Below, piece by piece: positions 47,001-62,500 of a stretch of DNA of 64,000 nucleotides. Both the position numbers and the translations under genes were made by a program. Under the pieces are notes generated by a model. The model was given only the letters and a program-made list of their open reading frames with translations. It did no database searches and was not told the DNA's origin. Within the stretch, counting starts at the first letter, position 1. Every line of letters starts with the position of its first letter. The stretch comes from Colias croceus (taxonomy: Eukaryota > Arthropoda > Insecta > Lepidoptera > Pieridae): NCBI RefSeq assembly GCF_905220415.1, contig NC_059554.1:3621001-3685000 (forward strand), read 5' to 3'.

Positions 47001-50000
47001 TGAATAGGTTTTATCCCGGAAATCCCACGGGAACAGGAACTATGCGGGTTTTTCTTTGACTGCGCGGGCGAAGCCGCGGGTGGAAAGCTAATAAAAAATA
47101 AAAATCTATGGAGAGTGCTGTGATCTCTATTATTTACCTAAATGCTTGAGATTAATTTTCAGTAAGGAGGTTTGTAAATCGTCATTTTCATTCAAGGAAT
47201 TATCAACCACAACAAATTCAGATACTGTTTTTCTATAATTACTCTTTTTTGTGACTAATGTTAAATAATGAAATATTAATGATTTTAGCAATATACCCAT
47301 TCGACCCAGTGGAGTCAATGTCCAATGCAAACCAATGACTCATGCGGATTTTCAACTAATAGAAGCGCAGTTACTTGGGAACTTGGAGAAAAGAGCCAAA
47401 CCTACCACTATGCATGGCTGGTCAGGGCCTAGTATCGGTAAATATAATGAATGTCTTAGTAAATAGAATGGTTGTATTTTGTAATAATGTCTCCATAGAA
47501 ACTGATATCATTCATTTAAAATGTACTCCCTTAATAAATATTTAACATACATAGTCTCTGACTCTATAAATATTTTAATAAAATTGTTCTAGCCCTTTAA
47601 ACTTAAAAAAGTAAAGCATAATTACATATAATAATTACAGTACAATTATTGTACTCTTTATGTTGGTAAGTATATTATTTTTTACAAAAATTCTATCCAA
47701 TTCAAATTATATAAAATGTTTTTGAAGTGAATTTAAAGTACTTAACAAATTCGTAAATGAAATGTGTGCAATTTTTAATCTATAAATAATATTGTTTTAG
47801 ATGAGAGTGAGATGGACAGTGAGAGGTTCCATCCAATGACGTCAGACGCTCAAATGTCGGAGAGTTTCAACTCGTCGGTCAGTTCTATGAGCACGAGTAT
47901 GACGTCCAGTCTAAACATACCTACGGCCCAACCAAGAATCAAGAGAAATAAAAAAGGTACAATTATACTTTGTTTATTCAATAAAAATTAATCGGAAACA
48001 GATTATTTATATTCAAACTCGACCGAAACTACGCCAACTGCGTAGTAGTTATAATATAGTTCTCAGGTATTACATTTTATCACGCTATAGTCCAAAGCAT
48101 CCAAATGAAGAAATATGCCATAAAAGATTATCAATATTGTAGCTGCAAGCACAACTTACCAATTGACATTTGATTATAAGAATAAACAATTTTCAACCAA
48201 TACTTTCATTATATTCACAAATATTTATGCAACTAAAAATTTTGCAGTTCCACACATAGACGGTGACCCTACAGCTGAGGTGTCCCACGTAAGCCTTCGA
48301 ATAGCGTCTATTTCCTGTGTACTCTTACATAAGGTAATTAAAACATTGCTGTTGCATATATTTCAAATAAAATTTAAGCCTTGCACCTAATTTTAAATAT
48401 GAATTTTCGAACATGTAATGATACCCTCGATATTCAATGTTTTAAAACAATGTATTGTAGATCAGCAAATATTCAAGATCATTTTGAATGAATAATACAA
48501 AGTAAATATTTTCTCTTATTTATTTTAATATTGTATTTCAGGATATCCTTATACCAACACCAATGGGAATTACTTGTATATCAAATTCTTCCGCAACTAA
48601 GTTGCAACAAGTTAGCACTGAATTTTTCGCCCGCATCGAAACATTCACTAAAATGGACGAAAGAAAAGATTTGAACACAATCAACGAATCTTTAGATATT
48701 GCTACTGATTTGGATCATTTAAGGTATTTCATAATCATGCATTTTCCTGAAAAATTTATAGTACGTAATTAAATTGATTGGTGTGAATTTGTATCGATTG
48801 CAATTTAACATTTTTATTTTTTTTTATGATAATATAGTCATATTTTTGTCATTATCTTTAATAAATAAGTAATATATCAAATATTCCTATTATTCCACGA
48901 AAGCGATTTTTGGATACCGCAGATCAATGTTACAAGTTTGATATCAATTGAATGTTTCTCAAATACTTTACCAATAACCATATAAATATTTTTTTCAGGT
49001 TACTAGCATCAGAAATAAGTTTGGACGGTAGTGAGAAAGTGACGTCACACGGCAGTCAGACAATGTGCGAAGCAGCCGTGCGGAATGTTCTAGTGCGAGA
49101 GTGCTTATATATTCATCCTGAAGACGAAGAGGTTCAGAGACAGAGCTACGATTTGATATATTTTGATAATGGTAACTTTTTTGTTTTAATATTAGTTTGT
49201 AATATTAATTGGTTGTATTATTAATAGCCTCAACATTTATTTGAATGAAAGAAGGTACATATGTATTTTTACGCTATTCCATGACACGCCTCTTGATTGT
49301 GCCTTACTTTTTTATCATTGTCTCTTCTAGTTAAGAAGACATTTTATATGTGAATGTAAATTTTATTATTTATTATTATTTCAGAAGAGGATGAATCTAT
49401 TATGGCACCACCAAAGTCAAATTTAAGAATGAACTTCAAACAAACATCCAAATACATGAGGATAGGCAGTGAAAAGAAACTAGTTTATCCCACTACTGAT
49501 GTTGTGTAAGTATCAAGAATGACAAATCATAATATGTAATTTTAACTCAAAAGTTTCTATAGAGTTATTTATTTCTGTCCTTAAAATAATTCTTTACTTC
49601 TACGACACACTCCACGTATTTTAACAAAATGTGCATTTTTTGACGTGACAACGTCTTATAATTCGATAGAGCCGGCTGCACGCCCGAAAAAACATGACTC
49701 ATGCGGCGTTACCTCGCTCTGAGGCGTTCCAGTGAAAGCGAGAGCGCGGAACGAGCGACAAAGAAGTACAATCGTTGTCACGTTCAACTATCGTCAGTAA
49801 ACCGACTTTACAGACAACCAATTTTTTTAATCTTAAAGAATTTTAAATAAGGGTCACCCGCTCTGCCTCTCTCTCTCTCTCCCTCCCTTTCTATTTATTC
49901 TATTTCCATAAATTATTATTTGGTTTCAGCTTGAAATGTACCCCATTCCACATAGACGTAGAGTTGACACTAATAGAGCGAATGTCTGCGACATTTTTCC

Positions 50001-53000
50001 CGACAAACAATACTACGAGTGCGCCTGCGCAGAGTCAGCCGCAGAATCACTTCAATTTCACTCTACATTGTCCTAATTTGAATGCCGTTTTAAGGTAACA
50101 TTTTTAAATTATGATTATTCAATGTATTTTTTATTAGTAAGATGACAATCAGTAATTTATTTATTCCACACTAAAATTATTTTACTGAATGAAGAAACAT
50201 TTCAAGAAGCAAGTAAGTAGTTATTAGAAGCTGTATTTATTATCCTATTGACAGTTTTATGTGGTTTGTGACGATTCTATCGTTCATTCTTGTCTCAATT
50301 TGTCTATAAAAATAAAACTCTGCGCCACTTAGATTATATTATATAAAAAGTTCACCCTACAAACATATTATTAATTGGAAATTGGAAATGATAACAATAT
50401 CATGTATATTATTGGGTCCTTACATCCCGCTTTTACTTGTGAAAGGTTAAAAGTCACATTAAATTTTTTTTTACATTAATTAAAAATTTTATTAACACCC
50501 ATTTAAAAAAAATCTAACACCATAATAATACAAAATCCCCCAGGTTCCCAATAGCAGACCTACGTCCAGGTATAAACCGTGACATCAGACGCGTGCGCAA
50601 CGACTACCTTGTCTTCAAGTTCCAAAACGCGACGATCTCTTGCCAGCAAGTGCCGGCAACTCGACCGCTACCAACAACGGTAGCGGTTAAAGCTACAACT
50701 CTGGATTTGTATTATCATGTAAGTTAAAAAAAGTGCATGCATACACCGGGTACACGTGTCAGAAGTAAAACTTCTTTGGCAAGATTTAAATGTAAAATCT
50801 TCGTCTTACTCCATGTAACGACGGCATTGCCATGACGCGACTTTGAAATTTTACTCTTAACGCGTCTGAATATTTGTAAATTCGATAAAATCATATTTTT
50901 CTCCTGTGAGGATTTTAATAAAAATGACGAATTCACTTGTTTCAATTTTCTACAAAACCATTATATTATCTAATGTTTTTAGTGCGAAAATGTCTATATC
51001 TACATTCTACAGGGTTAGTTTTCAATGACCAGCCAAAATTTAAAATTAAGATCTAGATATTAAACCAAAGGTACATTTGAAATATTATTGTCGAATAAAA
51101 AAAAATAATAGCATTAATTTGAGAATGTCTTAAAAATTTCCTAAATCGTAAACACGCGATAATCAATGCACTTGTGTGCGTGTGCGCATCGCCAAATTTA
51201 TGTGTGTGCTAACTTCTACCTATCCAGGTTGTTGAACTGAATTGTGCTTTTGTAATGTCCACACGTTCGCTTTTTAGTGGCGGACAGGAATGAAATCTAA
51301 TTAAAATCTCATTAGATCGAAAATGTTATCGATTTCTGAACCATTTCTGAAAATTTGGCCGGTCATTGAAAACTCACCCTGTATAGTGTATTCATTCCGA
51401 CATTTTCATATTGCATATAACTAAAGTACAGCCGAATATTGTATAGCTCTACTAATTTTAAATACGTACTATTTTCTAGGAAAATGAACATTTACCAGCA
51501 ACTCACATGGCTCAAACTACAATGGACGACACGTCGTTTGAAGGCGATATACTCAAAGGCAACACAACTACTCCTCTTCCTATGTGAGTACATAATATAG
51601 CATTATTATTGAATTGTAAAACAAAACACAGCTTTATATTTTAAAACAATTTCAATGTAATTTTATGAAGTCCAGTTTCACATTATGAGGGTAACAAATG
51701 TGCTAAGTGGTATAAGTTTCAAAGTTTTTTTAATTTTAAAATATATCTAAGTAACAACTAACAAGCTCTTTTGCGTAACCTACCGTCTCTTAGCGTTATT
51801 TATAAAAAAATACTAATTATCTGTTTGTGTAAACCCTAGTCATTAAAATTTGTGTAAAGTAATTTTTATTATTTTCAGGATATCCATAACATTCCAACCT
51901 CGCGAAACAAGCAAGGGCCCGTTCGATTCCCTTGCAGACGAATTTAATTTCGAACCAAAAGCGACCAACCCCATGACTACATCAATGTATATAATGAATA
52001 ACCTACGAAGCACACTACCTAGCCCATTTAGTGGTAAGAAAATGGCGCATCAGGGTATTGGCAAACACGAAACACAGACGAAAGGTAATTTTTGGAAATT
52101 AATTATTGTAATTTGAAAAAAAAATTAAATACATGCTTTTTTTGCTATTAATTACATACATTATAGCTTATGCGATATATTATATGGACTCTTATTAAAT
52201 TTAAATTTATTGTATTAGTATAGGAATATATTACTTACTTGCAAAAATCTTAAGTATAAGTTAAAAATATGTATTAAGTAAGCAAAATGTGCACTAAAGC
52301 ATTCTAAATGACTTCAAATCTATTTATTTTGACAAAAATAATATTAATTCACTAGGTCAAGAGGAAGAATTAATAGTTCCGGGTACGGACGAGGAAATGG
52401 CCGAATTTACAAACAGTTCAGTCGAAAACTCGTCAATTCACCTTGACTTCAACTTACCTATACTTAGCTTACAACTTGAGTAAGTATATCACACTTTATT
52501 ATTGTTTACTAGCTTTCTGCCCGCGGCTTCGCTTGCTTTGTCTAAAACCTAATAAATTGTATACTAAAACCTTCCTCGAGAACTACTCTATCTATTAAAA
52601 AAAACACATCAAAATCCGTTGCGTATTTTTAAAGATTTAAGCATACATAGGGACAGAGAAAGCGACTTTGTTTTATACTATGTATTGATAGTGATGCAGA
52701 TATTTAAACATGTAATATTCAGGCTTCACATCTGTACCAATTTAAAATATGTCAAAAGCCCGGCTGGCTCTCTTAAATTAAAAAAATGCTATAAAAAATC
52801 CTATAGTCTCGAGGTAAATAAACAGACATGCAAGTGCACATTACATAATAACATTCAGGAATCAGACCTATGGAATCCTCAAATAAAAATAAACTCAACT
52901 CAAAAATTTTATGAACAGATCTAAACAGCTATACGAGATAATCTACAACCGCATCAACTCCGACCTGTTGCTATGGGAACCGCGAGTAACAGAACCGTTC

Positions 53001-53536
53001 GATATCACGCCGCACATCTGCGGCCCGATATACCCAGCTTTTGGCGTTTGTAAGGGATATGGTGAGTTAAATTAAAAAAAAAAAGTTTTTGTGTCGGGTT
53101 TAAACTTTGATTACTTACTAACAAAGTTTTTTTTTTATTTAATCACAAAATGTATTTTTTTCAACTTGGTCAAACGTGTGGTAAGCATTAGTTACGAGGA
53201 TTTTTATTCTAATGACTAAAGTAAAGCGCAAATAACATACAATTATTACAAAAAATTTTGTAGTTTGCCTACAACTCTACCAATATTGATGAACTAAACA
53301 TATTTTAACACGATATCTAAAATTATTAACACAATAATCTTCTATCAATAGACTCAGATTCAGACAGTTCATCATCAGAAGAGGAGAACTTATATTACTC
53401 TACATACGACCATAAAGCGAGGAAAAATTACGGTAACACGAAACCATTGCCAGAGAACAAGGAAAGCGAGTCACATAACTTTTGTCTGACGCTGAAAGTT
53501 GGCAAGGGTTTGCTTAGTATATACGCTCCTGTTAGG
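44076..53536 (+). CDS. Atg2: Atg2 exons 1-18 (exon map)
   Basis: Exons: 44076-44240, 44814-44982, 45229-45369, 45514-45616, 45774-46355, 47289-47437, 47801-47956, 48248-48333, 48542-48723, 48999-49171, 49385-49505, 49930-50094, 50544-50718, 51480-51583, 51879-52084, 52356-52479, 52919-53061 and 53352-53536. Every junction is GT-AG and the reading phase carries through all of them. Exon 5 is the longest and encodes an acidic, low-complexity stretch after the conserved KFSGITFYIDEFP. Exon 17 carries the conserved NRINSDLLLWEP segment. Exon 18 begins with a Ser/Asp/Glu run, probably a disordered loop on the surface of the rod. Confidence 0.9.
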
Positions 53537-56500
53537 GTAAGGAAAATTCTCATTATTATTTCTATACTTTTCTTTTTGTTATATTAAAATTTTGTTTATA
53601 ATTTTAATCATTATAATCTAGAAATTATTGAAATGAAGAAATCTAGAAAATTTTACTTATCAGCGTACAATAAATAAACAATTAGACTCGAAATCACGCA
53701 CAAAAATTGTCCGAACCTTAACTCTGCCTACGCGTGATTTAGGCAGACTTTAAACACTATTTCGACGAAATATGTTAATGGTTGAGTTTGTAATATTATC
53801 ACTTATCTGAATAAGTTAATGTGTACGATTAAACTCGGACCTTTTATTTGTGACTTATTGTTTATATGCAGCCTTTTGTGTTATACATATCATTCCCTTC
53901 TCTGAGGGACATTTGGTAAACCAATGTAATGATAATAATTTCAACCACAGGATAGTAATAAACAAGTAGTGCCCGGTCAAATGGGTGAACTAGTGCTTGA
54001 AGCACAGAAGTTATCAATGTGCCAAGTAAGTGGTCTAAATGGACGGGCTAAAACCGCTCAAATGTGTTTGAGAGGCGGCAAAATGACTCTTTATCATGAA
54101 CGTGAGTATTCTGGAATTTAGAAAACTTATAATATAATACTTTATAAAGTCTTGTATTAATGGATTCATTTGTTTCATGCCATACACTGTAGTTATAGAA
54201 TAACTACACTAAATTAGTTAATCTATAACTGCACTTTTTGGCATTGTATCTACAAACTATTTCTGCCAGACCGAAATTGTTTTAGTTGAACTTACGAAAT
54301 AAAACTAGAAATAAAAATGTAAACTTAATCAATGCAAATATATGGTGTTTGGTTTCTCTTTGCAGCTATTCTAACAATTCCGTCAATCAAACCGAATTTA
54401 CGATTACACGGGACTGCTTTACCATCCCATCTTAAGAGAACGATATATCCTTCAAATAAAGGCGTGTTCATAAAGGAACGAATGGAGCCAAAAGACATGT
54501 TCACCTTGGCGTTAAAGACTGAACCAAATAGTGATACACCAGGCCTGAAGGTAACTTTAGTATCATATTTTTTATGTGTATTTCTACGAAAATTAATGCA
54601 TTTTTCTTTACAGAATGTGCCTTTTGTTGGAATTGTTTTAATTACTTTTCTCTATTTTTATTAGAAATTGTAAAGTAATTTGTGAAATATTTTTTTCGAT
54701 CTAATTATGTAATCTTATTTTATCTAGTTAAGTAGATATATTACTATTCACTCAATACAATAATAAAATAATTGGCTTTCTTAAGCAAACAAACTGACAA
54801 GTATTTATATTTATTAAATTTCCACAGACAATTTGCATAGCGCTCGGCATAGAGCAAGCGACATTACGCCACAGAGGCGACAAAGGCATAGCGTGGTTGA
54901 ACCAATTCATGGATATATTGGATGTCCTAGATTATCCTGTTCCTGGATACATACCATCTACTGTGCTATCGGAACTGCATGTACATGTGTGGGATTGTGC
55001 TGTGGACTATAGGTATTATTAATATTGATGTTTAAATTTGAAAATTGTAGATTTTTTTAGGAATTTGTACCTTATTTCGTCAGAATAAGGATTATATTTC
55101 AATGTAAAGGTGTAAAATGCTAAATCAATATCTACGAAAACACATAATATAGTGTTCTCACCAAAATTATTTCTGTATATTATTATTAATTTTTTCAGTA
55201 TATTTTAGTAAAAGCATTGAGAATAGACAATACAACTTACAAAACACATAACATTCAATAAATTAATTTTGTTACAGACCTCTATATCTACCAATACGCA
55301 CGGTAGCAACATTAGGAAACTTCAGCGTTTCAAGCAACCTCATACCGGAAACAAATACGTCATACCTTCGATTCTTAGCTCAAGAATGTACTCTATTTCT
55401 ATATTATGTAAACAATGCGAAACCAAATACAGCTGTACCACTAGATGATGAGAAACACCCAGACATACATAGAGACTATGTGTGTGTGGTGGATGTTGGA
55501 TTGTTTGAACTTTCGCTAAGAATGGCGGATAAAACTAATGGGGTAAGTTTTGATTGAGTCTTATCTCACCTATCGCTACCCTCTGTTTATCTTGTTGAAA
55601 AAATTTTGCCATTAAAGCAACACACAAATAAATAATCAAACCTTTTTAATGTAGATAAGGTATTTTTTATTGTATATAGTTAAAATAAAAAAAAAATAGT
55701 TATTAAAATTCTGTCCATAATTTGCATAACAATCCTCACACGTCATTTTCCACAACAGTCAAACGACCAGCCACAAGTAGATCTGACAGCGTCCAACAAC
55801 ATGGTGAACATGTACACGTGCTGGGATTCAGCGTCAGCGCTGTGCCGCTTACTGACTTACGTAGCTTCGGATGGAGATTCAAATCCGCCATACATTCGCT
55901 CGAGACACACCAGTATATGTTCTGATCAGCTCGAACAGCTTGTTGGTAAGTGGCTTAATAGATAATTTGCAAAAAAAAGCAACTTGGTAAGTAAACATGT
56001 ACACATGCTGAGATTCAGCGTCAGCGCTGCATCGATTGCTGACATACGTAGCTTCGGATGGAGATTCAAATCCGCCATACATTCGCTCGAGACACCAGTA
56101 TATGTTCTGATCAGCTCGAACAGCTTGTTGGTAAGTAGCTTAATAGATAATTTGCAAAAAAAAGCAACTTGGTAAGTAAACATGTACATGTGTACATCTC
56201 AGCATGGGCTGAGATTCAGCGTCAGCGCTGTGTCGTATGCTGACATACGTAGCGTCTGATGGGGATTCGAACCCGCCATACATTCGCTCGAGACACACTA
56301 GTATATGTTCTGAACAGCTCGAACAGCTTGTTGGTAAGTGGCTTAGTAGCTTATTTCATAGAATTTACGTCAAAAAGCAACTTGGTGGTAAGTAGACATG
56401 TACGCGTGTACATAAATATGACTGATTTTTAATAAATATTGTACTATTTGCCGCAGGTCTTGATGACAGACCAATGGAAGAAATCAGAGAACTATCGCCC

Positions 56501-59500
56501 AGTGAAATACAGCAAGTTAATGATCTAATGGCAGAGGCTTTGAAAGAAAGTCCAAATAACACGAGTAAGTCACTCTAATTTCTAATTGTTACACTTTATT
56601 ATACAAATAAAATGTTAAAAATAATACTTTTTTATAGATGAAGAAGATGAATTGATCAGTTCGACGGAAAAAGAAGGAGTTGAAGTGTTCTTCTTTCCAG
56701 ATGAATCTAATGCAAAACAGAAACAGATTTCTGAATGCACAGACACGGAGATGGAAATACAGGGTATAGAAGACCAAGAATGTAAGAGCATAGACATAGT
56801 GGAACAGGCGCAAGAAGCTAAACCAAATATTCAAGTGGCCAGAGATTTGGGAGATCCTACACTCACGCCAAAGGCGTCACCACGAAAGTCTAGGCGGAAA
56901 AAGGTAAAAAAATTAGAGCAATTACCTTATTTTATAAATGTGTAGGGAATCTGTTGTTTAGTTGCAGTCATTTATTTTTAGCATTATTGCAGCTGTATAT
57001 TTCATAGCGTTTATTTTCATAATTGACTGGTACTACTTCTCCACATATTATACTCCTATTCTTTCCTTAAATAAATTCACACTCACCAACAATCCTCAGA
57101 ACTTACACGTGTTTAAACCAGACAGACACAATTATTCCTCATTTACAGGTAAAATCCGGCGGAGACGGTAGCAACACGGATGACGAATACTGCATAGTAG
57201 ATACGCAAGTATACTCACATGACAATGAAATGGACGAGCCCGTAGTGAACTGGATCGGACCGGGCCCAGTGTATATGGTCGATAATCATTTCACAGTACC
57301 AGCGGCTAGATCGGATGTTCTTAAAGCGCCTAAGAGTTTCCCGCTGCCTGTTTTGAGGTAAATGGTTTAGATATAAAGTAGATATTATATAGATAGATTT
57401 TATAGTGATTTTATAGGTGGAGATTTTTTTTTTCACTTGAAGAAGAAGAATGATATTATCTTTTTAGCACGAAAGCATTTAAACAAAAAAAAGTGTATCG
57501 TACAGTACAGAGAAAATGCACTGCATGCATTCCTATCGCTTAATAAGCAATCTTATGTCTGTGATACAAATTTTTGTCAAAAAATACATGCATATTTTCA
57601 ATTTTATTTAGTACTAGCGGTCCGCCCCGGCTTCGCCCGTGGTACATATTTCGCAATAAAAAGTAGCCTATGTTCTTTCTCTGGGTCTAAGATTGTCTGT
57701 GCCAAATTTCATCAAAATCGGTCCAGTAGTTTATGAGCCAATTCGTAACAATCATACAAACAAACAAAGTTTTCCTCTTTATAATATTAGTGTAGATGAA
57801 TTTATATCCTTTTTCGATATTTCAGATACACTCTGTGCGAAATGAGCCTAACATGGAATATGTACGGCGGTCATGACTTTCGCCCGACAACTGTAACACC
57901 TAAAAAAACTGTCAGCATTGAGGTCGATCCAAGAAGACAAGGCTCTCCTACCGCAAAGTAAGACTTATTCAACTTTACATTCAATCGTTTTAATTTATCA
58001 AATTACATAGTTTACTATTAGAGCGTAACAAGTTCAGGTAGAAACAAATCCAAAAAGAAAAAAACCCACTCCATCCCAATTTCGTAACATTATACATAAT
58101 TTCTTAACTGCCAATTGGTCATTGACGTACAGTTTTCGAATAAATGACATTTTTATGGCTGTCAAATTATAATTTAATTGTTGCACTTCGATAGGTTATA
58201 ATCCAATAATAAGAATGTGTTCAATTTTAAGCAAAAGTTACGGAACACACTTTTTCGATAGTTTGCAAGTTACATTCTAATCTTACCTTTTTTTTAATTT
58301 TACAGTGATTTTGATTTCTCATTAACGTAAGCACGTTATCTCCATACAGACGCAGCAAAGACTACGAGCCATACGAAAAAAGCGTGGCAGTCGCAGCTGC
58401 TATGCGGAGCGGTGTGAGCTGGTCCGCGGGCAGTGAGCGTGTGCGACCCGCAACCGTAGCTCGTACGGACCCCAGAGCACGTGGTGGGGCGCTGCGTGAC
58501 CACCACACTTGTGTGAAGCTGTGCCTAACTAAGGTATAGCGTAAATTTTTGAAGTAATACTTCTTTTGGCGCGATGGAGAAAAATGATGAGAGTAAATTT
58601 TTACGATGCGTGCGCACACCGACACCTTTTAACAGCATGAAGTTAGTTCTAGGTGGTATGAAAATTGATAACTATTTTCAAGTTGTATATTCTAGTATTT
58701 TTTCCATACGCCAAAGAAGTCACGTCAAGTACACACACTCTTTTTTTAGTTATTTGGTCACTCGTTAAGATAACGCGAGCAGGAAGAGCATGGGGCGATA
58801 AAACTGTGCAAGGTACTATTGGTCCATACATAAGTAAAGTGCAAACACCACGCGTGTAACAAGCTCAACTTCACCAAGATATAGCACAATTACCACAACA
58901 TGTATGTGTAAAGATCTGACTCTCCAACGTTAACACCGATTCTAAAACGATGCCACCGCTGATCCGGCTCGAAGGACCAAAAATAAAAATATGATAGAGG
59001 GTGATTGGTTTAATAGAATAACACTCGTGCTCGCGACTTCGTAGATCCTTCGACAGTCGGAGTCAGAGAGAAGATATTTAATAATATCTAGCCAACAATA
59101 ACTTGTTGCTAAAAAATTGCCTAATGTAAATAAAATATTTATCCTTCAGGTAAAATTCCAACACGAAGTTTACCCGCCGGGAGGGACACAGGCGTCTCGA
59201 CAAACGTTAGCAATCACCAAGATAGAAGTACTGGACCGGCTTGTTTGCAGTGACATCAATAAGCTACTCAGTCAGTATAAGCTGAAGGACGAACCTGAGA
59301 GAAAGAATGCGCATATGGTAAGATAACTTTTATTTATATTTGGTATTTTGCGTTATAGGATGCTTTCTATAGCATATGGTAACAGAATTTAATTTGGTAT
59401 CCCGTATTGAGTATGATATATTTATTATTTAAATACGAAAGAATTTACAAACAAATAAAAACATCTTTAATTTGCAATTTATTTTAGATTCCAAATTTTA

Positions 59501-62500
59501 CTTACTGAAATTTTTATAATCACTCGAGGAATTCCCAAACATGAACATGATGAATTATCAAGAAATCGTTACTTTAAGTCACTCTAATGATATATTCATA
59601 TCTTTCAAAATATTATATTATTTATTACAGTTAGTAGTGAAAGCGGTGCATCTCAGAGCGGATGCCGCTTTACCAGCGCAAGAGTGCTGCCTTAAAGTGT
59701 CACTGTTGCCGCTCAGGTTCAATTTAGATCAAGATACGTTAGCTTTCTTAGTTGGCTTCTTCTCCAAGCTGGGTACAGATGAATCTAGTGGTGAGATAAT
59801 GCATATTTTTTGTACAATGGCTTATTTTTTCAGCTCTGAATAAATTTTTCACATCAGTATACATAACTAAATACTGATAAGATTTTATAATGGCGTGAAC
59901 AGTGTCCAAATTGTAATAATATTATCAGTAATAGCGAAATATCGATATGTCACAATTTTATTCATTTTTTTTATATCCTTTTGATTTTTTTATTATATAA
60001 CATAAATAAATAAATAATTATACATAATTGATATAGTCTTAACGCAAGTTTAACTATCTATCTACCGAAATAAGATAAAAGGATTGTTATTGCACACCCG
60101 TAATTAAACAACCAATTACTAATACAGAAGAGGAATCCATAGTGGGGGCAACAACAACGGAATCGGGAGGTACGGGCGGCTCGGGGGGGTCTCGTCAAAC
60201 GACTCCCACGCACCGGCCGCCCGTCATGAGCATCGCGAGCCATTTGCGTGACCCCCCGCCCACGCCCACTTCGCTTGGGGACGCGGATTGTCTCTCGCTT
60301 AATGAAACAGGTATTATAGCACTTTATTTTAAAGGTACCCTCACCTGAAATTTAGGCGATAACTGAAAATAAAACGTCACTTTAACATACACACAAACAG
60401 TATAAAATAATTTTCACGTTTTGTTTTCCGATACATAAGAGCGATAAATAGATGAAAAATTAAAAAAAAGCATTTATGCTGAAAATAAGTTCATAAAAAA
60501 TATTTTTTTAAGAGCCTCTGCAAGAAGCAAGATATACCATCTGAAATTTTATGCAGGCATTTTATGAACAACATGTTAACAGTTTTCAAACTGGTCGAAA
60601 ATGTATATTGTGTTGATGAAAATTATATTTAAACTTTAAAGTCATTCTAGAAAATTATAAATGTACAGTTATCCGTGACGACGAGCCGCTAATGGAGACG
60701 TATGAAGCTGAACGTCTTGTGTCTGAAAATCTGATACAATTAGAAGAAGATTTCCAACGACTGGCCGTTAGTCAAGAGAAGACAACCACTAAACTGCCTG
60801 ATACTGAACCGGTGGATGATTCACCTATTTACTTCAGGTTGGTTCCCGTAAAATATACCTCACTAATCATCATTATCATAAAGCATCATTAGATTATGTT
60901 GAAATAACTCATCAAATAAATGAAGGAAGATAACTGCCATTACTTCGAAAAACAAACAGATAAATATTCAGCAATCCATATTGCTTATAATACATACATA
61001 TTTCATAAACGCTGTGTATTTTGAAGTGAAACTTCCTGAGGCGCGTTGAGAGTTAAATATCAAGGTCGCGTCATGGCGATACCGTCTCGTCATGAATCTT
61101 TGAATCTTGCCAAAAAAGTTTCACTTCTGACACGTGTGCTCGTCTTTTTTTTACGCTCTATTATTAGTTATGTCTATGCCATTTGGTCTGGCTATTTTTT
61201 TTTTCATCTTATCTACATTTTTTATTACATTTTAGGCGCGTAGTATTTTCGCCCGAAGTACCTATAAGGTTGGACTACGTCGGCAAACGAGTGGATCTGT
61301 CTGCGGGGCCGGTGGCCGGTCTGCTCATGGGTTTGGGACAACTTAACTGTTCCGAACTCACGCTCAAACGACTTGACTATAAGTAAGTAGATTTTAATAA
61401 AAGAGTACAAAGGTTCGGTTATTTCCCTGAATTGACACTAAAAATTATTAATAAAAAAATTATAGATTTTCCTCATGCTTTGTTAATTTTTTTTCCCCGT
61501 CATGTAAGATTTTATCGCAGATTTTAGTTGTGTTCTCATCGAAACTGATCAAACTTTGATGATTGAATGCAGTAACACGTATACACATACAAGTATTTGT
61601 TACAAAAAAAATGGTTGTTTGTAAAGTAGGTTTACGATCGAGATGTTTACGTGATAACGTCTTATGATGAGATGAGACGGGAGATCGGTCCGTCTCTCTC
61701 TCGTTATACCTGCGATCGCGCTCGTGAGGTTTTGGTGTGACACAAGTTTCTGAACATGTCACCCGATTAAAACGATTTTAAAGACGTTATCACGTCAAAA
61801 AGTTACAAACAATTTACATTTATTTTACACCACACATTTATTATTTCCTTAGGTTGGGTCTTCTGGGCTTAGAAAAGTTAGTACAATGGGCGTTGCACGA
61901 GTGGCTCTCTGACATAAAGCGCCATCAGTTGCCAGGACTCCTCAGCGGTATTGGGCCTATGCATTCCTTACTTCAAATTAGTAAGTATATTGCTATTCAA
62001 TTAAATATTAGTTAAATGCAATGCATTTAATAAAAATATAAAAGTAAAAGAATTATTTGTCATATTATATGTTTTTTGAGAGTCCCTTTAAATTGACACA
62101 ATTTTGATTATCGCATTAAATTTATTCGTTGGATGACACGACTTGATGATTGCCTATTTAACATATTTTGAAATCTAAATTTTTACGTTTCTTGTAAGAA
62201 TCTCCATTTGTAATGCATGCACGGTCACGCACGTACGGTCCAAAACTGATAACGCATTCATGCGCGTGCAATTGCATTCGTCACGCATTCGCGAGCAACG
62301 CGGTGTAGCAATGTGCCAGTCACCTATCTGTCTAACTACCAGATAAACCACAGAACAGTAAAAACAAATAGAAGTGCTATAATGTCATAATTAGTATGAA
62401 AACCAGTGTCGCCCAACCCACACATTTAAACCGATAGTTATACAGTACACTACAAGTAAACTATGCCTTTGATTGGACAGCTTAATTTGAGTAAAAACTG

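Noticed and set aside
58306..58326. A 21-nt in-phase microexon of Atg2 (strong acceptor, GTAAGC donor) just before exon 28.
   Set aside because: Only 23 nt would separate its donor from the exon 28 acceptor at 58350, too short for a spliceosomal intron; exon 28 is conserved and cannot be skipped.
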